In this document: positions 22,331-33,190 of the stretch, piece by piece | Numbering within the stretch: position 1 is the first letter of the stretch | Layout: every line of letters starts with the position of its first letter | Assembly: GCF_027887165.1 (NCBI RefSeq) | Contig: NC_077227.1 | Location: 71,417,252-71,481,251 of the forward strand | From: Monodelphis domestica | Lineage: Eukaryota; Chordata; Mammalia; Didelphimorphia; Didelphidae | Direction: 5' to 3' | Length of the DNA: 64,000 bases | Notes under the pieces: model-generated | What the model saw: the letters and a program-made list of their open reading frames with translations, nothing else | What the model was told of the DNA's origin: nothing | The model's database searches: none | Made by a program: the position numbers and the translations under genes

Positions 22331-25300
22331 TTACGTTCGATTATACCACAGTGTATTAGTCTCTGTGTACAATGTTCTCCTGGTTCTGCTCCTCTCGCTC
22401 TGCATCACTTCCTGGAGGTTGTTCCAGTCTCCATGGAACTTCTCCACTTTATTATTCCTTTTAGCACAATAGTATTCCATCACCAACATATACCACAGTT
22501 TGTTCAGCCATTCCCCAATTGATGGGCATCCCCTCGTTTTCCAGTTTTGGGCCACCACAAAGAGCGCAGCTATGAATATTTTTGTACAAGTCTTTGTGTC
22601 CATTATCTCTTTGGGGTACAGACCCAGCAGTGCTATGGCTGGGTCAAAGGGTAGATATTCTTTTGTCGCCCTTTGGGCATAGTTCCAAATTGCCCTCCAG
22701 AATGGTTGGATCAGTTCACAACTCCACCAGCAATGAATTAATGTCCCTACTTTGCCACATCCCCTCCAGCATTCATTACTTTCCTTTGCTGTTATGTTAG
22801 CCAATCTGCTAGGTGTGAGGTGATACCTCAGAGTTGTTTTGATTTGCATCTCTCTGATTATAAGAGATGTAGAACACTTCTTCATGTGCTTGTTAATAGT
22901 TTTGATTTCTTTATCTGAGAACTGCCTATCCATTTCCCTTGCCCATTTATCAATTGGAGAATGGCTTGATTTTTTGTACAATTGATTTAGCTCATTATAA
23001 ATATGAGTAATTAAACCTTTGTCAGAGGTTTCTATGAAGATTTTTTCCCAATTTGTTGTTTCCCTTCTGATTTTAGTTATATTGGTTTTGTTTGTACAAA
23101 AGCTTTTTAGTTTGATGTAGTCAAAATTATTTATTTTACATTTTGTGATTCTTTCTATATCTTGCTTGGTTTTAAAGCCTTTCCCCTCCCAAAGGTCTGA
23201 CATGTATACTATTCTGTGTTTACCCAATTTACTTATGGTTTCCTTCTTTATGTTTAAGTCACTCACCCATTTTGAATTTATCTTGGTGTAGGGTGTGAGG
23301 TGTTGATCTATTCCTAGTCTCTCCCACACTGTCTTCCAATTTTCCCAGCAGTTTTTATCGAATAGTGGATTTTTGTCCCAAAAGCTGGGATCTTTGGGTT
23401 TATCGTATACTGTCTTGCTGAGGTCGTTTTCCCCCAGTCTATTCCACTGATCTTCCTTTCTGTTTCTTAGCCACTACCAAATTGTTTTGATGACTGCTGC
23501 TTTGTAATATAGTTTGAGGTCTGGGACTGCAAGGCCCCCATCATATGTGTTTTTTTTCATTATTTCCCTGGATATCCTTGATCTTTTGTTCTTCCAAATG
23601 AACTTTGTTATGGTTTTTTCTAAATCAGTGAAGAAGTATTTTGGTAGTTCAATGGGTATGGCACTAAATAGATAAATAAGTTTGGGTAGGATGGTCATTT
23701 TTATTATATTGGCTCGTCCTATCCATGAGCAGTTAATGTTTTTCCAATTGTTCAAGTCTAGTTTTAGTTGTGTGGCGAGTGTTTTGTAGTTGTGTTCATA
23801 TAGTTCCTGTGTTTGTCTTGGGAGATAGATTCCTAGGTATTTTATTTTGTCTAAGGTGATTTTGAATGGGATTTCTCTTTCTAGTTCTTGCTGCTGAGCT
23901 GTGTTGGAGATATATAGAAAAGCTGATGATTTATGTGGGTTTATTTTGTATCCTGCAACTTTGCTAAAGTTGTTGATTATTTCAATTAGCTTTTTGGTTG
24001 AATCTCTAGGATTCTTTAAGTAGACCATCATGTCATCCGCGAAGAGTGATAACTTGGTCTCCTCCTTGCCTATTCTGATGCCTTCAATTTCTTTATCTTC
24101 TCTAATTGCTACTGCTAGTGTTTCTAGTACAATGTCAAATAGTAGAGGTGATAATGGGCATCCTTGTTTCACTCCTGATCTTATTGGGAATGCATCTAGA
24201 TTATCCCCATTGCAGATGATATTAGCTGTTGGTTTTAGATATATACTGTTTATTATTTTTAGGAATGACCCTTCTATTCCTATGCTTTCTAGTGTTTTTA
24301 ATAGGAATGGGTGTTGTATTTTATCAAAGGCTTTTTCTGCATCTATTGAGATAATCATGTGGTTCTTGCTAGTTTGCTTGTTGATGTGGTCAATTATGTG
24401 GATGGTTTTCCTAATGTTGAACCAGCCCTGCATCCCTGGTATGAATCCTACTTGATCATGGTGAATGATCCTTCTGATCACTTGCTGGAGTCTTTTTGCT
24501 AGTATCCTATTTAAAATTTTTGCATCTATATTCATTAGGGAGATTGGTCTATAGTTTTCTTTCTCTGTTTTTGACCTGCCTGGTTTTGGAATCAGTACCA
24601 TGTTTGTGTCGTAAAAGGAGTTTGGTAGAACTCCCTCTTTGCTTATTATGTCAAATAATTTGTATAGTATTGGGGTTAACTGTTCTCTGAATGTTTGATA
24701 GAATTCACAGGTGAATCCATCAGGCCCTGGGGATTTTTTCTTAGGAAGTTCTTTGATGGCTTGATGGATTTCAATTTCTGATATGGGATTATTTAAGAAT
24801 TCTATTTCCTCTTCTGTTAGTCTAGGCAGTTTGTATTTTTGTATATATTCATCCATTTCTCCTAAATTGGTGTATTTATTGCCATATAATTGGGCAAAGT
24901 AATTTCTAATGATTGCCTTAATTTCCTCCTCATTGGAGGTGCTGTCCCCCTTTTCATCTTTAATGCTGTGAATTTGCTTTTCTTCCTTCCTTTTTTTAAT
25001 TAGATTGACCAGTACTTTGTCTATTTTGTTTGTTTTTTCAAAGTACCAGCTTCTTGTCTTATTTATTAAATCAATAGTTCTATCACTTTCGATTTTATTA
25101 ATTTCTCCCTTAATTTTTAGGATTTCTAATTTGGTTTTCTGCTGGGGGTTTTTAATTTGATCGCTTTCGAGTTTTTTCAATTGCATTTCCAATTGATTGA
25201 TCTCTGCTCTCCCTTGTTTGTTAATATGAGCTTTCAGGGATATGAATTTGCCTCTGATTACCGCTTTGGCTGCATCCCAAAAGGTTTGAAAGGATGTTTC

Positions 25301-26137
25301 GCCATTGTCATTTTCCTTGATGAAATTATTAATTGTTTCTATGATTTCTTCTTTAGCTAAACGGTTTTGGAGTATCATATTGTTTAATTTCCAATTGGTT
25401 TTAGATTTGGTTTTCCATGTACCATTACTAATCATTATTTTTATTGCCTTGTGATCTGAGAAGGCTGCATTCATTATTTCTGCTTTTTTGCATTTGTGTG
25501 CTATGTTTCTGTGACCTAATGTATGGTCAATTTTTGTGAATGTGCCATGTGGTGCTGAGAAGAAGGTGTATTCCTTTTTATCCCTATTTATTTTTCTCCA
25601 TATGTCTATTAATTCTAATTTTTCTAAGATTTCATTCACTTCTTTTACCTCTTTCTTATTTATTTTTTGATTTGATTTATCTAAATTTGATAATGGTTGG
25701 TTTAAGTCTCCCACTAGTATGGTTTTATTGTCTATTTCTTCCTTCAATTCTCCTAGTTTCTCCATTAGAAATTTGGGTGCTATATTATTTGGTGCATACA
25801 TGTTGATTAATGATATTTCCTCATTGTCTAGAGTCCCTTTTAACGAAATATAATTACCTTCCCTATCCCTTTTGATCAGGTCTATTTTTGCATTGGCTTT
25901 ATCAGATATCATGATTACCACTCCTGCCTTCTTTCTATCAGTTGAGGCCCAGAAGGTCTTACTCCATCCTTTAATTCTGACCTTGTGGGTGTCAACCCGC
26001 CTCATGTGTGTTTCTTGAAGACAACATATGGTAGGGTTTTGGATTCTAATCCATTCTGCTATTCGTCTACGTTTTATGGGTGAGTTCATCCCATTCACGT
26101 TCAAAGTTATGATTGTCATTTGTGGACTCCCTGGCAT
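22331..26137 (-). pseudogene. L1 ORF2 (endonuclease/reverse transcriptase), one in-frame stop
   Basis: The frame from the ATG at 26137 to the stop at 22331 is continuous, 1,268 codons before the final stop. The exception is one TAG at 23474-23476, which truncates the product at 887 residues. Visible domains: an N-terminal AP-type endonuclease (LNVNG near residue 14, QETH near 42, GDLNQPLS near 145, [16 protein letters not shown]); a reverse transcriptase with [30 protein letters not shown] and the catalytic FADD ([10 protein letters not shown]); and, after the stop, the C-terminal segment with the CX3CX7HX4C motif (CWRGC...HCWWSC). Length and order are normal for mammalian L1 ORF2. The truncated product keeps endonuclease and RT but loses the Cys-rich end, so autonomous activity is unlikely. 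No frameshift was seen. Confidence 0.93.
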
Positions 26138-26669
26138 TTTGATTGCCTTCCCTAATTCTAACCTTTTCTTCTTCGGCTCTACCTTTTAGTCCAGTGATTT
26201 ACTTTGAATCAGTCCCCCTTGTCCCCTCCCTTGATGTTTCCCTTTTTAGTCCCTCCCTTTTTGTTCCCTCCCCCTCCCCCCTCTCTTTCCCTCCCTTTTT
26301 GTTCTCCCTCTCCCCCTCCCCCCCTTGGTTTTCCCTTCTCCTTACCCTTGTTGGGTAAGATAGAATTCAAGATCCCAATGGATCTGGATGTTTTTCCCTC
26401 TCAGAGTTGATTTCCCTGAGATTGAGGTTTAAGTAAACCCCCCCCCCCTCTCTTCCTCTCCTTCTTATAGGAGTTTTCTTCCCCTCCCCTTCCCCTGTGA
26501 ATCTTTGTGTGAGAACCATTATTCTATTTGGTCTTTCTTTACCCCCTATTTATACATTACATTTTCCCCACATATTAGTATACATAGGTTGATATAAATG
26601 TAGTCCTTATAGAAGAGAGTTTGAGTAAAAGAAGATAACATTTTTCCCCTTTCCTTAATATTTACCTTT
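26138..26669 (-). other. Long, G-rich inter-ORF spacer of the L1
   Basis: 532 bases separate ORF1 and ORF2. On the L1 sense (minus) strand it is strongly purine- and G-rich (plus strand 'cccctccccc', 'aaccccccccccc'). The human L1 spacer is only about 60 bases, so this is long by comparison. No open frame in it looks coding. Confidence 0.85.
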
Positions 26670-27593
26670 TCAGGTATTCCTTGCTCTTTGATTTTCGGTA
26701 TCAAACTTTCCACAGAGCTCTGGTCTTTTCTTTGCAAAAAGTTGGAAGTCTTCTATTTTGTTGAATGCCCATACTTTCCCTTGGAAGTATATAGTCAGTT
26801 TTGCTGGGTAGCTGATTCTTGGTTGGAGACCCAGCTCTCTTGCCTTTCTGAAGATCATGTTCCATGCCTTACGATCATTCAGCGTAGAACTTGCAAGGTC
26901 TTGTGTGACCCTGATTGGCATTCCTTTATATCTAAATTGTCTTTTTCTGGCTTCCTGTAGGATTTTTTCTTTTGTTTGATAGCTTTGGAATTTGGCAATT
27001 ACATTCCTGGGAGTTGTCTTTTGGGGGTTTAGTGTAGAAGGTGTTCTGTGAGCTCTGTCAGTGGATGTATTGCCCCCTTGTTCTAGAATCTCTGGGCAAT
27101 TTTCTTTGATTATATCTTGTATCACCATGTCCAGTTTGGTGTTTATTTCTGGCTTTTCTGGGAGTCCAATTATTCTTAAATTTTCTCTTCTCCCCCTGTT
27201 TTCCAGATCTATCACCTTGTCGGTGAGATATTTTATGTTCTCTTCTAATTTCTTGGTGTTTTGGCTTTGCTTTATTAGTTCTTGCTTTAAAGCCTGGTTT
27301 TCTTTTACAGTTTGGTCAAACTGGTTTTGTAGATGCGTGAATTTCTTTTGCATCATTTCCCACTTTTCCTCCCAGAGGGCTTCCATCTTTTTGGTCCTTT
27401 CTGATTCAAATTCTTCATGGGTTTGTGGAGAGTTTCTATTTCCTTTGGAAGATTTTGGAGAATTTTCTTGTATATCTTCTTCTATCTGCTCTGTATTTTG
27501 TATTTTGGCTCCATAGAATGTGTCCAGAGTCGCCCCTTTCTTCTTATTTTTCTTGGTATTTTGGGGCTTCTGTGCTTCTGTGGAGTTTGTCAT
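26670..27593 (-). CDS. L1 ORF1 protein (RNA-binding chaperone), intact
   Basis: 307 codons with no interruption. The N-terminal ~60 residues are basic and polar (KKNKKKG). Residues ~60-135 are predicted coiled coil (EALWEEKWEMMQKKFTHLQN, then heptads of KQELIKQSQNTKKLEENIK), which would trimerise. Next is the RRM-like domain starting at NRGRRENLRIIGLPE, and then the C-terminal domain (PRNVIAKFQSYQTKEKILQ, RVTQDLASSTLNDRKAW). This is the typical order in mammalian L1 ORF1p, which binds L1 RNA and forms the RNP with ORF2p. It is retrotransposon-encoded and not a host gene. The start ATG follows the 5' UTR directly, and ORF2 begins 532 bases downstream. Confidence 0.93.
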   Translation of the reverse strand: MTNSTEAQKPQNTKKNKKKGATLDTFYGAKIQNTEQIEEDIQENSPKSSKGNRNSPQTHEEFESERTKKMEALWEEKWEMMQKKFTHLQNQFDQTVKENQALKQELIKQSQNTKKLEENIKYLTDKVIDLENRGRRENLRIIGLPEKPEINTKLDMVIQDIIKENCPEILEQGGNTSTDRAHRTPSTLNPQKTTPRNVIAKFQSYQTKEKILQEARKRQFRYKGMPIRVTQDLASSTLNDRKAWNMIFRKARELGLQPRISYPAKLTIYFQGKVWAFNKIEDFQLFAKKRPELCGKFDTENQRARNT

Positions 27594-28242
27594 CTCTGAA
27601 CGTGGAGGATTGGCTTTTCTTGTCTTTGTCTGGTGATCAGAGGCTTTAGTCCTGGGCAGATGTTGGTTCTATGGGCGTTCCCTGGGTTAAACTGAATATG
27701 CCTCACTGGAACTGGAATGGAAGGGTCGGACCACGAGGCCACACTCTCCCCCTGGCTCGATTTCCGGAAGTTGCCTTCAGAATCCCTGGCCGTGAGGCTG
27801 TTTCGTCGGCCTGCGGGGGGATGGGCTGCCGCTTCCCCAAGCTCCGAGAGCACAGACTTTCACTGAGACTTGGATAGCAGGATCCAGCCCGTGAGGCTGT
27901 CTTGCCCGCCCTGAGGGTTGCTGTTGTTTTGACCAGCTCTCTGCAGCGGAGGCCCCAGGCAGTAACTTTCACCCGGACCGACCAGCTCTTTGCAGCGGAG
28001 GCCCCAGGCAGTAACTTTCACCCGGACTGGGACTTGGGTAGAAGACCCTGAGGGTTGTTGTTCCTCAGACCCTGCTCTCTGAGCCCGGCGCTGCTGCGGC
28101 TTCCGGGAGCCTTGGACTCTGCGCTCCTACCCCTGAGGTCCGAGGGATCTCGGGTTCTGGCTTTTAAGGGGAGCCGTACCTTTTGAACCGGGTCCAGGTC
28201 CAGGAGGAGGGTTCCCAGGGTCTGTGCTGTTGATCGTTTTTC
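27594..28242 (-). promoter_or_regulatory. L1 5' UTR / internal promoter region, GC-rich
   Basis: About 650 bases of GC- and CpG-rich sequence, unlike the surrounding AT-rich DNA. It contains a 49-bp tandem duplication (27931-27979 and 27980-28028, two differences seen) plus related shorter motifs. Promoter function is inferred from its position and from the known role of L1 5' UTRs. Confidence 0.75.
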
Positions 28243-28266
28243 GGAAAAGGTTTAAAAAAAAAAAAG

Positions 28267-28379
28267 GGTTGCTCTGAAACAGTCTCTCAGTCCCTGACCT
28301 CAAGGAGCTTACATTCTATTCAGATGTCAAAAAGCTGCTACACCTACATAAATGCATTTATGCACACATAGTCTTTTCT
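28267..28379 (+). mobile_element. L2 LINE fragment
   Basis: 'ccctgacctcaaggagctta' continuing to 'cattctattcag' is a diagnostic L2 3' segment. Confidence 0.65.
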
Positions 28380-29010
28380 TTTTTAAACTTATTTTTGCTT
28401 TAATAACAAATTTCCACACAAGTTTTCTGAAGTTATATGACCCAAATTGTCTCCCTCTCTTCTTCCTTCCCCCTTCCCAGAGTTGACAAGCAATTCAATC
28501 TAGGATATCATGTATTATCATGCAAAACATATTTCTATATTATTTATTTTTATAATGAATAATTTTATAAAACCAAACCCCCAAACACATATCCAAATAA
28601 ACACGTGATAAATCATATGTTTTCATTTGCATTCTTCCTCTAATAGTTCTTTCTCTAGAGGTGGATAGTATTTTTTTTTTTTCATAAGTCCCTCCGAGTT
28701 GTCCTGGATCATTGTATTGCTGAGAGTAGCTAAATCTGATCACATTTGATCATTCCTCAATATTTTAGTTATTGTGTACAATGTTCTCCTGGTTCTTCTT
28801 ATTTCACTCTGTATCAGTTCATGTAGGTCTTTCCAGTTCTTTCTTAAATCATCCTGTTCATCATTCCTTATAGCACAATAGTATTCCATCACTATCATAT
28901 CCCACAATTTGTTCAGACATCCCTCTAGTTTCCAATTCTTTGCCGCCACAAAAATAGCAGCTATATATATATATTTCCTTCTCCCCTTCTATATTTTGTA
29001 TAAGAAGGTC
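28380..29010 (-). mobile_element. L1 3' end fragment
   Basis: Antisense: 'caatgttctcctggttcttc', 'tagcacaatagtattccatc' and 'ccaattctttgccgccaca' align with the ORF2 end of the full-length L1 (22360-22570). The 3' UTR follows at 28380-28740. It belongs to an older, diverged copy. Confidence 0.8.
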
Positions 29011-29244
29011 CTTTCCCATTTTCATAGGAGGAGTCTGATTGCTAAATGCTCTACACAGACATGAAGAGTGCAATTAGGAGAAGAGAGATCCTCCAGATTG
29101 GAGAGAGAAGACATTCAGGTTCAGACTATCTACAGGTCCCTGAAGTTAGAGAAAGACTTTGAGAAGAAGGTGACCTATAGAGGAGCCAGCTCCTCAGTCC
29201 CATCTTGTTCCACCAGTGACTTTAGGGGATTTTTCTTTGGGTAA
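29011..29244. other. Short gene-free stretch
   Basis: Nothing was recognised. Confidence 0.35.
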
Positions 29245-29360
29245 AATCTGGGACTCTCTGTCTCTGTCTCTCTGTCTCTGTTTCTGTCTCTTGTCTCTGT
29301 CTCTGTCTCTGTGTGTCTCTCTCTCTGTCTCTCTCTCTCTCATACACACACACACACACT
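29245..29360. repeat. (TCTCTG)n / (CA)n simple repeat
   Basis: 'ctctgtctctgtctctctg' repeats, then 'tacacacacacacacactca'. Confidence 0.9.
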
Positions 29361-29534
29361 CACTGCAATCAAACTTGTATTAAAAAGCCATTTTGTCTCT
29401 GATGTGTACACACTTAAGGGCCATGGACTATGTATCTCTCTCATGGGAGATCTTTAAGCAAAGGCTGAATGACCGTTACTTGCCAAAAGAGTCTTGTGTA
29501 GGGTTAGGTTGGAATAGATGGCCTCCAGAGAGAG

Positions 29535-29720
29535 GCATTGTGGTGCTATGGAAAGAGTGCTAAAGTCTTAAGGCCATAAGTTCAAATCCTAGCTCTGTAA
29601 GACTATCTGTATGACTCAAGAATTAACTTAGCCTCTCCAAGCCTCAGTTTCCTCATCTGTAAAATGATAATGTTGGACTATATTGACCTCTAAGGTCCCC
29701 TCAGGTTCCAAATTATGACT
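29535..29720 (+). mobile_element. MIR-like SINE
   Basis: 'gtggtgctatggaaagagtg', 'tcagtttcctcatctgtaaa', then 'atgataatgttggactatat'. Confidence 0.75.
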
Positions 29721-29839
29721 CCCTTTGAGCTCTAGATTGTTATCCCATAACCCTTCCAACTCAAGAATTATATTATTCCATGCCATAGATAGGCTGTCAT
29801 CTATAGCTGTGGAGGAAACATCAATGTTGCCGAAGTCAA

Positions 29840-30040
29840 GGGGGCAGCTGGGTAGCTCAGTGGATTGAGAGCCAAGCCTAGAGACAGGAGGTCCTAGGTT
29901 CAAATCTGGCCTCAGACACTTCCCAGCTGTGTGACCCTGGGCAAGTCACTTGACCCCCATTGCCTAGCCCTTATCTTCTGCCTTGGAGCCAATACACAGT
30001 ATTGACTTCAAGACGGAAGGTAAGGGTTATTAAAAAAAAT
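29840..30040 (+). mobile_element. tRNA-headed marsupial SINE, near-consensus copy
   Basis: A full-length copy from 'gggggcagctgggtagctca' to 'caagacggaaggtaagggtt' plus an A-tail. It is one of the best-preserved SINEs here. Confidence 0.92.
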
Positions 30041-30245
30041 TATTAATTTAGGATATTTTTTCTATGGCTACATGATTCATGTTCTCTTCCTCCCCTCTTC
30101 CCTCCCCCCTCCCTGATCTGATGAGTAATTCCACCAGGTTTTACATGTATCACTGTTCAAAACCTATTTCCATGTTATTTATATGTGTAATAGAATAGTC
30201 ATTTAGAGTCCAAATCCCCAATCATATACCCATCAAACCATATCA
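30041..30245 (-). mobile_element. L1 3' UTR fragment
   Basis: Antisense: 'ctcccctcttccctcccccc' then 'tccctgatctgatgagtaat', parallel to other L1 3' UTRs. It directly abuts the SINE tail. Confidence 0.65.
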
Positions 30246-31140
30246 TGGATCTTTTTAAAGTATCGAGGAAAATAGAGTTATGATGGGGTAGGCAATTAAG
30301 TTTCCAACCTCATATCAGGGACCAGAGAAAAGGACAGATGTAAGAAGAAAAGGTGTGCTAGCTAGTGAAGCTGGTCCAGACAACAGCTTTGGCATCTCTC
30401 CCATGCCTCTCCACTTTGATCCTCTTTGGAGTTGCAACTCCGTACAACATTTTCCGAGAAAATATGCTTGGGAGGAATGGTGCCATATGGATGCAATAGG
30501 CCAGGACTTTGAAAACTAAATGGTTTCATGGTATTTGCCTCATAAATAGAAGGAGCCACTGGGGTTTCCCCAGCATGGCACCAGAGGCAAAATGAAGGGG
30601 GGGAGGGTGGGGAGGCTGGTTGGAGAATCAACTGAAAACAGTCTTCACCAAAGCTCCCCAGTGCCTTTCTGCGCCTTTCCCTCTGGGTCTTTTTTGTCAA
30701 ATCCTCTGAAGTTCTTCAGGTTGTCACAACTGCCACAAAACCCCAGGCAGGCTCAAGAAGAAAAACTTCCCCACCCCACCACCAGGATCAAATATCTTTC
30801 TTAAGGTCTGAAATGACCCTCCAGGACGTCTTTGAGAATCTGTAAAGAAAAACCTGACGTCCAGACCACACAGGGTCGTGTAAAGATCTCCCCTCTCCCC
30901 CTTCCCCCCTCCCCCAGCAAATTTGATTCACATTCTGGCAAAATTCCAGCTGGGCTATGTTTCTCACGTTCCCTCCCTGGCTCCACCTCTCTCGCTGGAC
31001 TTAGCTTCCTTCACTTCATTTCTTCCCTTCATTGTTTCAAACTATAAGAGAGTAAGATGGTATTCAACACCTGTTTCTTGCTGTGACCTTTTGGGTGATG
31101 AGATGTCTGCAAATGAGGCATTTGGAGCTTTGTGGAATTG
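30246..31140. other. Apparently single-copy region of balanced composition
   Basis: About 0.9 kb without recognisable repeats and less AT-rich than its surroundings. It includes a polypyrimidine run 'cccctctcccccttcccccc' at 30891-30910 and palindromic 'gacgtc'-like text near 30817-30859. The open frames at 30362-30700 and 30592-31047 show no domain. It could be a regulatory element or simply unrecognised old repeat. Confidence 0.35.
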
Positions 31141-31294
31141 AATCTTGCATCTTCTTGCCTTTGTATTGGCTGCCCATGATGCCAAGGGTACTTTGCTCTC
31201 TCATCTCCATTTAGATTCCCTGGTGTCCTCAGCTCAGATCCCTCTCTCTGCTAAAGGTTTTTCCCAGTTCCCCCAGCTACTAATGCCTACTTTT

Positions 31295-31545
31295 TTCAGT
31301 CTCTCAGTCTCTTTCTTTGTCTCTCTCTGGCTCTCTGGCTCTTTCTCTCCTCTTCCCGTCATCTTTCCTCTCTCTCTTTCTCTGTCTATCTCCATCTATT
31401 GCTCTCTCTCCTCTCTGTTTTTGTCTCTCTGTCTCTGTCTCTCTATATCACTGTCTCTGTCTCTGTCTCTCTGTCTCTGTCTCTATATCTCTGTCTCTGT
31501 CTCTCTCATATATATATATATAAAATATATATATATATATATATG
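31295..31545. repeat. (TCTCTG)n then (TA)n simple repeat
   Basis: 'tctctctggctctctggctc' grading into 'ctctgtctctgtctctc' and, at about 31508-31543, '(ta)n'. Open frames over it are artefacts. Confidence 0.9.
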
Positions 31546-31554
31546 GTCATATAA

Positions 31555-32610
31555 ATATTGGCATCCCATTAGATTGTACTCTCTTTGCAGGCAGGGATTG
31601 TGATTACCTCTCTTGGTATCCTCAACAATCAGCACAGTGCTCAGTGCAAAGAAAATGCTTACGAGAGACTTATCGTCCAACTCTTGTGAAAGGGGAAGCT
31701 ACATATACAGTATGGGGTAGTAGAAAGAGAACTTGAAGCTAGAAACTTACATTCTATCTAGCCTTGGTCCTGCTAGTTCCTCTCTCAAACTGATTCTGAC
31801 AAATCTCTTTTCCTTAATAGGTTTCAGTTTCCTCGTCTGTAAAATGGGGATCTTAATCCCTATTTAGCCTACCTCACAGGGCTGGTGTGCAGATCATAGC
31901 TATTAAAATGCCTTAAAGGTGCTATGAAGATTCAGGGCACAGAAAAATGATCAGACAAAGGAGAGGCAACATATTGGGAATGGAAAGGACACTGGAATCA
32001 AAGAATTTATCTGACTCTAATGTACTAAATGGGTGACTTTAGGCAAGGTCCTGGTCTGTGTCCTTGTCTTACAAGGGATTGAGGTTTGGGATTAGATAGT
32101 CTCTAATGTACCTTTTGACTCTGAATTCCATGATCCACGGGTTTCCTAACCCAGTTTAGAGATAGTTTAATGAATAACAAAGACCCCAAACAACATTAAT
32201 TATATACGAAAAATCATTTAGGTATTTGATGTCAACTCTGGCATCAGGAACATTTCCTTTGCTGTCTTATCCTTAGAATATAGTAGGTCCTTAAAAATAT
32301 TTGTTAGTTAGTTGATTATAATTACTTTTCCCCTTCCCTTTTTACCCCACAATGTACTTATCTGAGGGCAGATTGTATTTTGCTCCTTAACTCTTTGTCT
32401 CTTTCTATTCCCTCTTTGCTTGTCTCTGCCTCTATCTCTGCTTGTCTTTTACATCATCCCTGACCCCCCAATTCCACAAGTACAGATGATACTATCAACT
32501 CCTTTTGGATTACAGCCAGGATCATACTTTATTTTTGTCTTGTTCCCCAACATCTGATCCAGGGCTGGCACATGGTAGGCACTTAATAAATATTTGTCAA
32601 AGGAATTCCT
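31555..32610 (+). mobile_element. Cluster of L2 3' ends and MIRs
   Basis: 31555-31680 is an L2 end ('ctttgcaggcagggattgtg'). 31705-31950 is a MIR ('gtttcctcgtctgtaaaatg'). 31960-32150 is a MIR-like fragment ('ggtgactttaggcaaggtcc'). 32390-32610 is an L2 end ('ggctggcacatggtaggcac'). All are old and in sense orientation. Confidence 0.65.
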
Positions 32611-32780
32611 CAGTGTACTTTGTAAATTATACTTGTCTAGTCTCTCTCACTAGGTTGTTACAGTGATTAAATGAATGGACCATAATACTTTTCCTATTGC
32701 TACGCACTCCCCTATCCCTCTCCCTTTCTCCCTCATCCTTGTAAGGGGAGATTGATCTTCCTCTGACCAGATAGTGCTGT

Positions 32781-33190
32781 GATTTGCAGTCAGAGAACAT
32801 GAGTTTTCATGAAGTCTTTATTGCTGTTTGACCTTGGACAAGTCACTTAACTTCATTGGGACTCAGCTATCTCCTCTTTTATGCCTTTAAAGATCCCTTC
32901 TATATCTAAATATATGGACCTAGAAAGATCTAGGCAGTTTTCTGCCCCTGCCAGGAACTGCTTTCCATCTAAAAATGGGGGAGGCCCATCTGGAATTCAT
33001 TATTATATCATAGTATCTAAAGTTGACAGGCATTTAGAGATCATCTAATCTAGTACTTTCATTTTGATGAAGAAACTGAGACCTTGAGAAGACATAGGAG
33101 TTGTCCAAGGCTACACAGAGAGGCAATGACAAAGCTTAGATTCAAATCCATGTCTTTTGATTCCAAATCCTGGGCTCTCTATACTTTCTA
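32781..33190. mobile_element. Two MIR-like SINEs
   Basis: 32781-32925 is sense ('tttgaccttggacaagtcac'). 33010-33190 is antisense ('gaagaaactgagaccttgag'). Confidence 0.65.

Larger units (their letters stand above)
21984..28242 (-). mobile_element. Full-length L1 retrotransposon with perfect TSD
   Basis: A 6.26 kb minus-strand L1 with all parts in order: 5' UTR (27594-28242), ORF1 (26670-27593), inter-ORF spacer (26138-26669), ORF2 (22331-26137), 3' UTR (21984-22330) and poly(A) tail (the T-run from 21984). The 11-bp target-site duplication ggaaaaggttt is identical at 21973-21983 and 28243-28253. Intact ORF1, a single stop in ORF2, the perfect TSD and a preserved 5' UTR mark it as by far the youngest LINE in the window. 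A polyadenylation hexamer AATAAA (minus strand) lies at 22003-22008. Confidence 0.95.

Noticed and set aside
24030-25806. Plus-strand open frames opposite the L1 (for example 24030-24455, 27061-27516)
   Set aside because: They are antisense shadows of the L1 ORFs, which have clear domain content on the minus strand.
29840-30040. tRNA-like sequence with A/B-box style head
   Set aside because: It is the head of a tRNA-derived SINE. It does not fold as a complete tRNA gene and recurs many times in the window.
31145-31603. 152-codon Ser/Leu-rich open frame
   Set aside because: It is mostly the (TCTCTG)n microsatellite and (TA)n translated, with no conserved domain.
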